Part shown: positions 34,672 to 42,594 of the stretch, one piece after another
Layout: each line of letters starts with the position of its first letter
Numbering within the stretch: position 1 is the first letter of the stretch
Assembly (NCBI GenBank): GCA_964448135.1
Contig: CAYUVH010000057.1
Location: 36,819-100,818 of the forward strand
Direction of reading: 5' to 3'
DNA from: CAYUVH01 sp964448135
GTDB taxonomy: Bacteria; Verrucomicrobiota; Verrucomicrobiia; Limisphaerales; UBA8199
Length of the DNA: 64,000 nt
Position numbers and translations under genes: made by a program
The notes under the pieces: model-generated
What the model saw: the letters and a program-made list of their open reading frames with translations, nothing else
The model's database searches: none
What the model was told of the DNA's origin: nothing

Positions 34672-36123
34672 TCAGGGCCAGCGGTAGGCGGCCGGGGAAT
34701 TGGTGCCGGGGAGTTTGATCCAGTCGTTGTGGACGAGGCACCGGTAGCTGGGGTTGAGGCGGACGAAGTCTTGGATATCCACGACATCAACGAATTGGGG
34801 ATAGTCGTTCAGGCGGGTGGAGAGCTTCAGGGAGATGGAGTCCGGATGGTAACGACGGACCAATTCGCGCGCATAAAAGAAATATACGTAGGGATCGCCG
34901 AAAATTCGGAGCGGCAGGCTGCGGAACATCTGGGGATTGAAGATCACCTGGTCGCCGTCACGCAACGGGCGGTCCACGGCGGCGTCCTCGATCAGGAGGC
35001 CAGCCTGGTAATGTTTGCAGTGGATGCGGGGAGGGGGTTCGAAGCCGAATTCCTCGCCGAAGCCGCCTTCCCTGCGGTCAACGGTGATTTCCCAGGTGTG
35101 AATACCTTTTTGAATCCGGGTGGCGAATTTCACTTCGCGCTTGGCGTCGAACATGAACAGGCCCAGGTAGCGGCCTTCGGAGGTGACGCGGGCGTCGCCG
35201 GGAATCAGCAGGTGAAAGCACCCGGCGGAAAGCAAAAGCGCCAGCGCGCCCCACGGCAGCCAGTCGCGCGGGCGAAAACGGTAGCCGGCCAGGAGGGGTT
35301 CGTTGAAACCGGCGAAGGCGGCGAGCACGAGGGGCACCATGAGCGTGGTGTACCAGAGGCCGACGATGAAGCCGGAATAGACATGAAATACGATGAACGA
35401 AAGAAAGCTCAACCGGCGCAGCCAGGTGATGCGGGTGAACCAGACGAGGGGGCCGAAGAATTCGAGGAAGATGAGCCACAGGCTCGCGCCGGTGACGACC
35501 CATTCGGTGCGGGGAAAAAGCGGGAGCTTGCCGGGAACGGCGTTGAAATATTCGCCGTAGAGCCAGGAAGGAGAGAATTTGACGACGGCTGAAAGTATGT
35601 AAGCCACGGCCAGCGCGAGACGCAGGAAGCGCATTTTGTCACGCGCGATGAGAAACAGGATCGTGAAGAGGATATGGAAGTAGTGGAAATTGGAAAACAA
35701 CCGGAGGTCGCTGAGATAAAAGTAGAGTTTGCACGGCAGCAACAGGGCCAGCGTGCAGCAGGCGTAAAGACTCGTGCGGAAGGCGAAAAGGGAGTAGGTG
35801 CCAAGGAGGGCGAGCAGGCCGAGAACGTAAAAGCATGCCTGCGTCTGGAAGGGATCCATGAAGATCAATCCGCGTAAATTCATGAAGAGCGGGGAGGGCA
35901 GATAATCGAAGGCGTCATTGGCCAGCGTGGTCAGGGGCATGGACACGGCGGTCCAGCGAAAGAAGCTCAGGTGAAAATAGAGCAGCAGACACGCGCAGAT
36001 GATTTTGAGGAACGGGTCGCGATCGATTTCGGCACTGGCGAACCAGGCGGCCAAGCGGTCGCGAACCGCGGCCAGTCGGATCGGAGCGGAATTGAAATTG
36101 CGGTTGGCCGCGAGCGAATTCAT
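34672..36123 (-). CDS. HTTM-domain membrane protein (vitamin-K-dependent carboxylase-like)
   Basis: 483 aa from ATG 36123; the frame runs on to 36273 but then overlaps the divergent barrel gene. Hydrophobic helices fill residues about 35-330, with 'YFHLSFFRWTAVSMPLTTL', 'FHYFHILFTILFLIARDKMR' and 'VFHVYSGFIVGLWYTTL'. This is the horizontally-transferred transmembrane (HTTM) domain related to gamma-glutamyl carboxylase. A soluble C-terminal part of about 130 residues follows. Bacterial members have no settled activity. Divergent from the outer-membrane barrel gene, with a 133-base shared promoter region. Confidence 0.8.
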   Translation of the reverse strand: MNSLAANRNFNSAPIRLAAVRDRLAAWFASAEIDRDPFLKIICACLLLYFHLSFFRWTAVSMPLTTLANDAFDYLPSPLFMNLRGLIFMDPFQTQACFYVLGLLALLGTYSLFAFRTSLYACCTLALLLPCKLYFYLSDLRLFSNFHYFHILFTILFLIARDKMRFLRLALAVAYILSAVVKFSPSWLYGEYFNAVPGKLPLFPRTEWVVTGASLWLIFLEFFGPLVWFTRITWLRRLSFLSFIVFHVYSGFIVGLWYTTLMVPLVLAAFAGFNEPLLAGYRFRPRDWLPWGALALLLSAGCFHLLIPGDARVTSEGRYLGLFMFDAKREVKFATRIQKGIHTWEITVDRREGGFGEEFGFEPPPRIHCKHYQAGLLIEDAAVDRPLRDGDQVIFNPQMFRSLPLRIFGDPYVYFFYARELVRRYHPDSISLKLSTRLNDYPQFVDVVDIQDFVRLNPSYRCLVHNDWIKLPGTNSPAAYRWP

Positions 36124-36256
36124 CGAAATGAAAGAAACTGAATCTGTGGCCGGAGCGTGAAAATGCAAGGCATTTTCAGGAGGCGACGAGTCAGCGACTG
36201 GATTTGATTGAATAGCGCTTGCTGCGTCGTCTGGCGCCGATAAACTTCGAACGCGC

Positions 36257-37237
36257 ATGTCCCGTTTCCTCAAACTGAAACCAATGCTTCGCCGCGGTAC
36301 GCTGGCCGTGGCGTTGGCCGCAGTGAATGCAGCACGCGCCGATCACGGCCCCGGAACCTCCGGCGGCGGCGCTTCGACTCAATCCGGCGAGACCTTGAAG
36401 CCGGGCAAATTTGCCGTCGAGGTGCGCGAAGACTTCACGCAATTCGAGAACCTTTCGGAGTCCGAGATTAACGCGAAGGCGGCCAGCGCCGGCAGCATCG
36501 ACTTGCTCGATAACTGTTATCTCACGACGCTGGGGGTGAGCTATGGAATTCTCGAAAATTTCCAGGCGAGCCTGACGATCGGTTATTACGCGGCGGTGCA
36601 TCCGAGTGAGACGGAGTTCAATCCCGAGACGGGTCAGACCACGGTGGCCACGTTCAATCCGAACGGACTTACCGACATGTGGCTGACGGGCAAATACCGG
36701 TTCTACCATGGCCCGGCGGGGAGTATGGCAGTGATCGGCGGCGCGAAGTTTCCGACCGGCAAGAGCGACGTGATCAATTCGGAAGGGGAGCCGGTGGAGC
36801 CCTCGGCGACCGCGGGCTCGGGCTCGTATGACGGCCTGTTTGGTCTGGCTTACTCGCGCTTTCTCACAGCGCAACTCACCCTGGACGCCAGCGCGGGGTA
36901 TACCCTGCGCACCGAGGCCAACGACTTCAAACTGGGTGACCGGATCGACGGTGGCATCGCGCTGGCGTACCGGTTGACGAAGGACATCCAAAAGTATCCG
37001 CAAGTGAGTCTCTTTACCGAGGCCAACGTGCGGTATCTTTATGAAAGTCTGGATGGTGGCGAGCCGGACGGGAATACCGGCGGCACCGCGGTTTTCATCA
37101 CGCCCGGATTTCGTGTGGCCTTCAGCCGGAATTTGAGCGTCACGGTGGCGGCGCCGTTGCCGGTATTTCAGAATCTTAACGGAGAGCAGCTTCGGACTGC
37201 CTACAAGATAAGTGGCGGATTGACCTTGAGCTTTTGA
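36257..37237 (+). CDS. outer-membrane beta-barrel protein, transporter-like
   Basis: 326 aa. Signal peptide (LRRGTLAVALAAVNAARAD), then alternating amphipathic strands such as 'GVSYGILENFQASLTIGYYA', 'GSMAVIGGAKFPTGKSD' and 'QLTLDASAGYTLRTEAN'. It ends in Phe (ISGGLTLSF), the usual terminal residue of a BAM substrate. The shape is that of the MetA-pathway/'transporter' barrels. With a YHS metal-binding lipoprotein 57 bases downstream, a role in metal or small-molecule passage is possible but inferred. Confidence 0.72.
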   Translation: MSRFLKLKPMLRRGTLAVALAAVNAARADHGPGTSGGGASTQSGETLKPGKFAVEVREDFTQFENLSESEINAKAASAGSIDLLDNCYLTTLGVSYGILENFQASLTIGYYAAVHPSETEFNPETGQTTVATFNPNGLTDMWLTGKYRFYHGPAGSMAVIGGAKFPTGKSDVINSEGEPVEPSATAGSGSYDGLFGLAYSRFLTAQLTLDASAGYTLRTEANDFKLGDRIDGGIALAYRLTKDIQKYPQVSLFTEANVRYLYESLDGGEPDGNTGGTAVFITPGFRVAFSRNLSVTVAAPLPVFQNLNGEQLRTAYKISGGLTLSF

Positions 37238-37294
37238 GGGGCAAGATTGGCTGGGCGGACCGGGAGATCCGGTGCGCCAAGCTGTGTTTCTGCG

Positions 37295-37564
37295 ATGAAG
37301 TATCTCGTTTTTAAGGTGGCCTTGGTGTGTTTGGTCGCCGGGGCCTTCGGCTGCGCTACATCGCACGAAAAGGCGGCGGACTATGGTCCTACGGAGAACT
37401 GTTTTGTTTGCAAGCACTACAACGATCTGGCTTGCGTGATCGTCCACGTGCAGGACTCCACGCCGCACGCGGAATACGAGGGCAAGACGTACTACTTTTG
37501 CAGTGAAGACTGCCGGGCGGCGTTTCTCAAGAATCCGAAGAAATATCTGCCGAAGGGGAGCTGA
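37295..37564 (+). CDS. YHS/TRASH-domain lipoprotein
   Basis: 89 aa from ATG 37295. Signal and lipobox 'LVAGAFGCATS' give a mature protein with two Cys pairs, 'ENCFVCKHYNDLACV' and 'YYFCSEDCRAAFLKNPKKYL'. The second matches the YHS/TRASH metal-binding motif. It probably binds copper or another heavy metal at the envelope. Same strand as the barrel gene, likely one transcript. The stop lies 4 bases before the first 66-bp direct repeat. Confidence 0.8.
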   Translation: MKYLVFKVALVCLVAGAFGCATSHEKAADYGPTENCFVCKHYNDLACVIVHVQDSTPHAEYEGKTYYFCSEDCRAAFLKNPKKYLPKGS

Positions 37565-37568
37565 GGAC

Positions 37569-37634
37569 AAAAAACCCTGCCGGTTTCCCGGCAGGGTCTG
37601 AAATTGGTTGCGGGGCCTGGATTTGAACCAGGGA
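37569..37634 (-). repeat. 66-bp direct repeat, distal copy (terminator plus tRNA 3' part)
   Basis: AAAAAACCCTGCC... then GGTCTGAAATTGGTTGCGG... matches 37928-37993 at 62 of 66 positions. All four differences lie in the hairpin loop. On the minus strand it holds the tRNA T-arm, acceptor 3' strand, encoded CCA and terminator. The offset between copies is exactly 359 bases. Confidence 0.92.
37575..37596 (-). terminator. terminator hairpin, distal copy
   Basis: 9-bp stem CCCTGCCGG/CCGGCAGGG with loop TTTC on the plus strand and, read on the minus strand, a run of six T. It would end transcription leaving the GIY-YIG gene. Confidence 0.7.
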
Positions 37635-37670
37635 TCCCGCTCGGCGGGATTATGAGCCTGACGAGCGGGT
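37605..37670 (-). pseudogene. tRNA-fMet remnant
   Basis: Keeps the encoded CCA, acceptor 3' strand and T-arm, then a 15-base foreign stretch (37635-37649), then 16 bases identical to the anticodon loop and 5' anticodon stem of the intact tRNA (37650-37665). The D-arm and 5' acceptor strand are missing, so it cannot fold as a tRNA. CCCGCTCG and CGAGCGGG flank the anticodon loop and form an 8-bp stem instead. Confidence 0.8.
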
Positions 37671-37922
37671 CAACCCGGTGGTCTGATAAAACCCCATAAC
37701 ACCTTTCTGGCGTTTGAGGTGGTTCTCAAGCTTTCGTGCATCCGAAAGAGTAAGCCTTTGGCTGCTCCAGACGAGCGTCCACGGACCGCGATTTCGGGTC
37801 CATTTGGAAATGCCTGAGTTGTGTTGTAACACTCTTGCTTCCACATCTTCACTCAAGCCGATATAAAATGTGCCTGAGGGGTTTTGCAGCACGTAAACCT
37901 GATACATTCGACCCGCTTCCAT
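37650..37922 (-). CDS. small GIY-YIG nuclease
   Basis: 90 aa stand-alone GIY-YIG (UvrC/URI-type) domain. 'YQVYVLQNPSGTFYIGLSED' carries both Tyr motifs, 'VEARVLQHNSG' the conserved Arg and 'ARKLENHLKRQKG' the catalytic Glu, so it looks active. ATG 37922 or 37907 can start it. It begins 9 bases beyond the stem of the tRNA-fMet terminator. Its last residues (LTRSSGS) and TAA stop are supplied by the tRNA remnant, the stop lying in the anticodon loop. It would nick or cut DNA. A role in the spread of the repeat unit around it is inference. Confidence 0.85.
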   Translation of the reverse strand: MEAGRMYQVYVLQNPSGTFYIGLSEDVEARVLQHNSGISKWTRNRGPWTLVWSSQRLTLSDARKLENHLKRQKGVMGFYQTTGLTRSSGS

Positions 37923-37927
37923 AAAAG

Positions 37928-38040
<113 letters not shown>

Positions 38041-38120
38041 ATCCTGTTTGCATAGACATAGTGCCGTATCCGCGCCGAAGCGCAAGTGATATTCCGGAAA
38101 ATCGCTCCCGCTGGCGAAAA

Positions 38121-38771
38121 TCACCCTCCGGCCGTCGCTGTAATCAAGCCAGGACGCAGTTGTGCAATTGCGTTGAGCATGAATTGGATGGCCACGGAGG
38201 CGAGCAACAGCCCCATGATGCGAACGGTGATTTTCATGGCGATGGGGCTGAGGAAATGGCTGCTGCGCGCGGCGAATCGGAGGATGAAATAACTCACCAG
38301 GCACACGCCGATGATGCAGGCGTAGAGACCAAAGCGCTGAGAAAGGCCAACCGCCTGGTTGTGCAGCAGGACGGCGGTAGAGATGGCGCCCGGGCCGGCG
38401 AGCATCGGAATGGCGAGGGGGGCCACGGCGATGTCGGTCTTTTCGGCGCCGGCGGCGGTTTCCTCGGAGGTTTCCTGCACGCGGGAGCGTTGGGCGCGCA
38501 ACATGTCGAGCGCGACGAGCAGGAGCACAATGCTCGCGGCGAGTTGAAACGCCGGCATGGTGATGCCGAGGATTTTGAAGATGCCGTGGCCCGCGATGGA
38601 AAACCCAATCAGCACCACGGCGGAAACACAGCAGGCGAGGCGCGCCATGCGGGTGCGCGATTCCACGCTGTCAGTGGGCGTCATCGCGAGAAAAGCCGGC
38701 ACCGTCGCCAAAGGGTCCACAATGACGAACAGCGAGCTGAACGCGAGCAGCATGTATGCGGGCAAATTCAC
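38121..38771 (-). CDS. MarC-family membrane protein
   Basis: 216 aa with about six hydrophobic helices. 'LLAFSSLFVIVDPLATVPAF' is the MarC N-terminal signature, and 'VAPLAIPMLAGPGAISTAVL' is the second conserved stretch of this NAAT-like family. Members are inner-membrane proteins of unclear transport role; the old link to antibiotic resistance has not held up. It ends 80 bases upstream of the tRNA-fMet gene on the same strand. Confidence 0.9.
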   Translation of the reverse strand: MNLPAYMLLAFSSLFVIVDPLATVPAFLAMTPTDSVESRTRMARLACCVSAVVLIGFSIAGHGIFKILGITMPAFQLAASIVLLLVALDMLRAQRSRVQETSEETAAGAEKTDIAVAPLAIPMLAGPGAISTAVLLHNQAVGLSQRFGLYACIIGVCLVSYFILRFAARSSHFLSPIAMKITVRIMGLLLASVAIQFMLNAIAQLRPGLITATAGG

Positions 38772-39103
38772 CGTCCGGCACAGCTAAACATGAACGGCGG
38801 CGTCAGGCAATGCCCGGTCGGTCGTGTGCCGCGTTGATGGTATTCCGATACGGCAACGCCGCCGCGCGGCTTCGGACGACCAGCAGGTCGTCCCTACCTG
38901 CGGGGCGACGCCCGACGGAGTGCAACAACGCTTCCACGCACGGAAAGGACCGTGAGTGGCGGCCGGGATTGGTTGATAATGCAGGGCAGTGTCCCGAATT
39001 AAGTTTGTGAAAAAGCGGCAAAAGCGTAGTAACGCCATGATTTTACGCTGCCCGGCCATGTGTTCCTTGTTGGCATCGGGTTTGCTTGTTCGGAGGAAGC
39101 AGT
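38772..39103 (+). repeat. 332-bp divergent spacer with a GGACGACC palindrome
   Basis: No gene seen. 38874-38893 reads GGACGACCAGCAGGTCGTCC, an 8-bp palindrome with a 4-base loop, followed by CCTACCTGCGGGGCGACGCC. It must also hold the promoters of MarC and the TN-repeat protein. A ribosome site GGAGGAAG stands just before ATG 39104. Confidence 0.5.
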
Positions 39104-39940
39104 ATGATCGGATACTTTGTACCGAGGAGCAGAATCCTGTTAGTGAGCAAGGCGCTCGTGTTTGTGCTCGCGTTCACCGCGAGTTCACCCGCCGCCGAGG
39201 TCTTCGTCACCAAAACCAATTGGAGCGAGCGTTGGATCACCAACCTGGTGGAAGTCAGCATGCCCCGGAATCGGTTTGTGGACGAGTACCACACGAATTG
39301 GATTTCGCGCACGCTCACAAATCACGTCCAGGCCTATGCCACCAATTGGTCGAGCACAACGATTACCAATGTCACCACGGTGCAGGCCACGCACACCAAT
39401 TTCGCGCAGGCCTATGTGACCAATTTGGAAACCGTGGTCCTGCTCAAAACGAATTGGGTGACGCAACGCGTGACCAACGAAACGACGATTTCATTGCCGG
39501 CACCGGCACCGATTGCCGCGGCTGTGCCCGAGAAGAAGCCGGTGGTGACTGCGGTCCCGACTCCGGCTCCGAAGCCAGTCGCGGCTCTGGCTGCCTCCGC
39601 GCCCGCGTCGCCATCTGGTCCTGACGCACTTGTGCTCGAGGCTTGGCGCACCGGTAGCACGGCTTCCGGCGCACAAGCCGAAGTGCAAATCAATGTGAAA
39701 TGGGCCGCCGGCGAGGGCGCTCATCCGCAGGTGCAGCAATGGCGCGTGGAGAGCGATGACGGCGCCGTGATGTGTTATGGGCTGACGCAGGAATTCAAAC
39801 GTGAGCTGCCGGCGGGAAGCTACAAGGTGACGGCCAAAGTCCAGCGTGCCAGCGGCGGGCCCGTGTTGCTGGCCATGGGCACGCTTTCGATCACTTCGAG
39901 CGGAGTGGCCGTGCGCACGCGGACGGAAGCGGCTCGGTAA
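39104..39940 (+). CDS. secreted protein with five TNW-type repeats
   Basis: 278 aa from ATG 39104, preceded by GGAGGAAG. A signal peptide (VSKALVFVLAFTASSPAAE) is followed by about five degenerate repeats built on T-N-W-x4/5-h-T-N (KTNWSERWITN, HTNWISRTLTN, ATNWSSTTITN, HTNFAQAYVTN, KTNWVTQRVTN). Then come a Pro/Ala linker (residues about 130-175) and a beta-rich C-terminal domain (VLEAWRTGSTASGAQAEVQI ... GSYKVTAKVQR). I do not recognise the family. The layout suggests a surface or periplasmic scaffold. Confidence 0.7.
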   Translation: MIGYFVPRSRILLVSKALVFVLAFTASSPAAEVFVTKTNWSERWITNLVEVSMPRNRFVDEYHTNWISRTLTNHVQAYATNWSSTTITNVTTVQATHTNFAQAYVTNLETVVLLKTNWVTQRVTNETTISLPAPAPIAAAVPEKKPVVTAVPTPAPKPVAALAASAPASPSGPDALVLEAWRTGSTASGAQAEVQINVKWAAGEGAHPQVQQWRVESDDGAVMCYGLTQEFKRELPAGSYKVTAKVQRASGGPVLLAMGTLSITSSGVAVRTRTEAAR

Positions 39941-39954
39941 GGTTTCCGCTGTGC

Positions 39955-40026
39955 GGAGCGCCCGTCTCTGAACGGGCGTGTCGGGGCGGGCCTGCGATAA
40001 CACGCCCGTTCAGAGACGGGCGCTCC
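39955..40026 (+). repeat. hairpin repeat, GGAGCGCCC family, copy 2
   Basis: Two perfectly complementary 27-base arms (39955-39981 and 40000-40026) enclose an 18-base loop. Same family as 18654-18723. It lies between convergent genes, where it could double as a transcription terminator. Confidence 0.85.
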
Positions 40027-40035
40027 AATCGTTGC

Positions 40036-41628
40036 TCACTCTGGATCCGGCTTCGGTGGATTTTTTGCCAGCCAATCGCGCCAAAGACCAAGCTCGACGT
40101 AAAGCTCAAGACGCACGCCCGGTCGCAGTTCGAAAAGACCGGCCATGAGGTGAGTTTTCTTTTGGTCGAGCTCCGCGCCGAGTTTGTCGCTGACAATCAT
40201 TATCGGCGCGTACGGGTCGGATGGCAAAGTCTCCCACCAGCCGACGTGATTGAAATTCCGGAGGTACCAGGGCAAAGGCCAATAGTCGCCGTCGGGAGCG
40301 ATCACCTTGATGAGGGTTTGGTTCGCTTGGGGGCCGGCGACCGCCACGGATTTCACGCGATCGACGAGCTGCAGAAAATTGGCCGAGGTATGCGCATAGA
40401 CGTAAGGGTTGCGCGGGTCGGCGGAGTACGGCATCGAGAGTTCCCAGGCTTGCCAGGCGAGATGCGCCGTGCCGGCGAGCATAATGCAACCTACGGCGAG
40501 CTTTGCCGCTTTGCGGCGCGCGGCGCGGAGGGCAATTGCGGCTCCCGCGCCGGCCAGCAGTACCATTCCGTGCCAGAAACTCAAAAGGCACCAGGGGGTC
40601 TTGTAAGGGATTAGCGCATAGGCCGCCATCAGGCCGAAGGAATAGAGCGCGAGAAAACGGACGAAGCCCGCGCTCGCATCGCCGAGGCCGCGCCGTGCAA
40701 AGGCGGCATAAGTGGCGAGCGAGGCGAGGGCGAAGATGAACAGCTCGGTCCAGACGGGGCCTTTGCCGATGTGAAACCAGAACAGCCGGTGCAGATAAAA
40801 ATACCAGGGGTTAATGTGCGGCGAGGCGCCTTCAGCCCGATGAAACCAGGGCAGGTAAGCGCGGAAAAAGTCCTGCGGTCCCTGCGGATTCGTCAGGAAA
40901 GAGGAGAACAATAAGATGCCAACCCCGACCGCGACCACGAAAGCCCAGATGAAATGACGGCGCTTGAAACGGCGTGGCGGAGATGCTGCGCCCGCAGTGG
41001 CCTGAATGCGACATTCCCAGACGCGATTCACCACATGCGCGAGCGCCAGGACAATCAGAGTAAAAATGAAGGTTTCCTTGGTGGCGCTCATCAGTCCCAC
41101 GCCTGCGCCGGCGATCAAGGCCCAGTGGATTTGCCGCGTGAGCCAATACCGCCAGCCCGCGCCGATGACTACAAACGTGAAGCACACAAGCAACATTTCG
41201 TGGATGTAGTAGCGGCTGTAAAAGACCAGGGCAGGGGACACGGCGATGAGCAGGGCGGCCCAACCCGTGGCGGTGCGTCCCAGCCCGTCACTTATCAGCG
41301 GGAGGAGTGCGATGAGCAGGACACCGAAAAAAACCGTCGCCAGCCGCAGTTTGGTGTCGGTGACTTTGGCGAAGTCGGACGCGCCAGTGAGCCGGCCGAT
41401 CGCGAAGGTGGTGAAGAAGAGCGTGGGACCGTGGTGCTCGTTGGGGTCGTATTTGTAGGCGCCGTTGGTCCAGACCAGCATGCACTTGATGCCGTTGACG
41501 GCTTCGTCATTGTGCATGGGCCGGCGATCCAGCTCCGGCGTGCGCAGGGCGATCGCGAGCGCAATCGCCAGGAGCAGTATCAACGCGAGCGGACGCATCA
41601 TGCGAAAACCCGGGAGCCGGGTGCGCAC
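40036..41628 (-). CDS. multi-pass glycosyltransferase, TIGR03663/GT39-like
   Basis: 530 aa with about ten hydrophobic helices. The first loop has 'RRPMHNDEAVNGIKCMLVW' with an Asp-Glu pair like the acidic site of dolichol-/polyprenyl-phosphate-sugar-dependent GT-C enzymes. 'ALVFYSRYYIHEMLLVCF' and 'VGLMSATKETFIFTLIV' are typical of TIGR03663. The C-terminal 130 residues are soluble. It probably transfers sugar from a lipid carrier at the outer face of the inner membrane. ATG 41601 is an alternative start. Confidence 0.82.
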   Translation of the reverse strand: MRTRLPGFRMMRPLALILLLAIALAIALRTPELDRRPMHNDEAVNGIKCMLVWTNGAYKYDPNEHHGPTLFFTTFAIGRLTGASDFAKVTDTKLRLATVFFGVLLIALLPLISDGLGRTATGWAALLIAVSPALVFYSRYYIHEMLLVCFTFVVIGAGWRYWLTRQIHWALIAGAGVGLMSATKETFIFTLIVLALAHVVNRVWECRIQATAGAASPPRRFKRRHFIWAFVVAVGVGILLFSSFLTNPQGPQDFFRAYLPWFHRAEGASPHINPWYFYLHRLFWFHIGKGPVWTELFIFALASLATYAAFARRGLGDASAGFVRFLALYSFGLMAAYALIPYKTPWCLLSFWHGMVLLAGAGAAIALRAARRKAAKLAVGCIMLAGTAHLAWQAWELSMPYSADPRNPYVYAHTSANFLQLVDRVKSVAVAGPQANQTLIKVIAPDGDYWPLPWYLRNFNHVGWWETLPSDPYAPIMIVSDKLGAELDQKKTHLMAGLFELRPGVRLELYVELGLWRDWLAKNPPKPDPE

Positions 41629-41676
41629 CGCGCGCCGGCCCCATTCAGCCGCTGCCCGAAAAACGGGAACCGTGGA

Positions 41677-42366
41677 TTATTTCGCCGGGCGGCCGTAAAC
41701 TTCGATTTCGGTATACTCGTTGAGCGGGCTTTCGGTGCTGCCCTTGGAGTAGAAACGGAGGTAGCGGCCCTTGGCGCCCTTGGTGTCGATCAGACGGCCT
41801 TCGAAGCTCTCGAAATATTCGCGGTCGGTGCCGACGCCCAATCCCGAGGTGTTCTGAGTGTCGTTGTTGTAGAGAGTTCGCACGTTCGAGGTGAAATCCG
41901 GATCGTCCGCGATTTGCACCACGACATTGTGATAAATCTTCCCGGTGTTGTGCGCGTGCCAGATCACCACGGCGAAAACTTCGCTGGCTGCCGCCAGGTC
42001 AATCTGGACGTATTGCGAACCCTTGCGCAAAAAGATGATGCTCTGATCGGACGCTTCCTTGTCGCCGTCCACAATCTTGTCGAGCATGTCGGACGTCGCG
42101 TTTTTGTCGCTGCTGGTAACCTTCTTGCCGGTGGCGATGTTCTTCGTGCCGGCGGGTGCCAGGAACGGCGCGCGCGGTTTGTCCGACATCGGTTCCACAT
42201 TCGGCCCCGGTTGCAGGTCTTTCGGCGTGCCCTTGAAGGCGGGCGCCGGCAATTTGATTTCCAGCGGGGCTTTTTCGTCGTCGGCCAAGGCCGGGACACA
42301 GAGGCCGATGGCCAGAGCGGACGTCAGAATTGAAACGGAGGCGAAGGAAAGTTTTGCGATTTTCAT
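41677..42366 (-). CDS. exported discoidin (F5/8 type C)-like protein
   Basis: 229 aa from ATG 42366 (MKIAKLSFASVSILTSALAI, a signal peptide); 12 upstream codons are open but not needed. The mature part has 'NIATGKKVTSSDKN' and 'DKIVDGDKEASDQSIIFL', then strands 'VQIDLAAASEVFAVVIWHAH' and 'GRYLRFYSKGSTESPLNEYT', the usual order of a discoidin/F5-8C carbohydrate-binding fold. It lacks any catalytic domain, so it is likely a glycan-binding or structural protein. 48 bases upstream of the glycosyltransferase on the same strand. Confidence 0.75.
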   Translation of the reverse strand: MKIAKLSFASVSILTSALAIGLCVPALADDEKAPLEIKLPAPAFKGTPKDLQPGPNVEPMSDKPRAPFLAPAGTKNIATGKKVTSSDKNATSDMLDKIVDGDKEASDQSIIFLRKGSQYVQIDLAAASEVFAVVIWHAHNTGKIYHNVVVQIADDPDFTSNVRTLYNNDTQNTSGLGVGTDREYFESFEGRLIDTKGAKGRYLRFYSKGSTESPLNEYTEIEVYGRPAK

Positions 42367-42594
42367 TTTCCAATTATTTCGTGTGACAACTGCATAAAAC
42401 ACTAACCCGGAGCCGCCATTGTGGACAAGCCCGAATCCCGCAATCCAGACGGCGAGGGCGGGGCGAATATTCGAGAAATTGGGATAAAGGCGGGTTGACG
42501 CTCGGCACGGCGGCGCTATTTCCGCGAGCTCGCGAAACGTTTAAATTGCCGAAATCACGGCCCGGTCTCATCCTATCGCCGCTAAATCCTACTT

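Noticed and set aside
36191..37570. 459-codon frame antisense to the barrel and YHS genes
   Set aside because: A high-GC shadow; the plus strand has signal peptides, a lipobox and a barrel pattern.
37605..37670. Second tRNA-Met gene
   Set aside because: The 5' acceptor strand and D-arm are missing and the anticodon stem cannot pair; kept only as a remnant.
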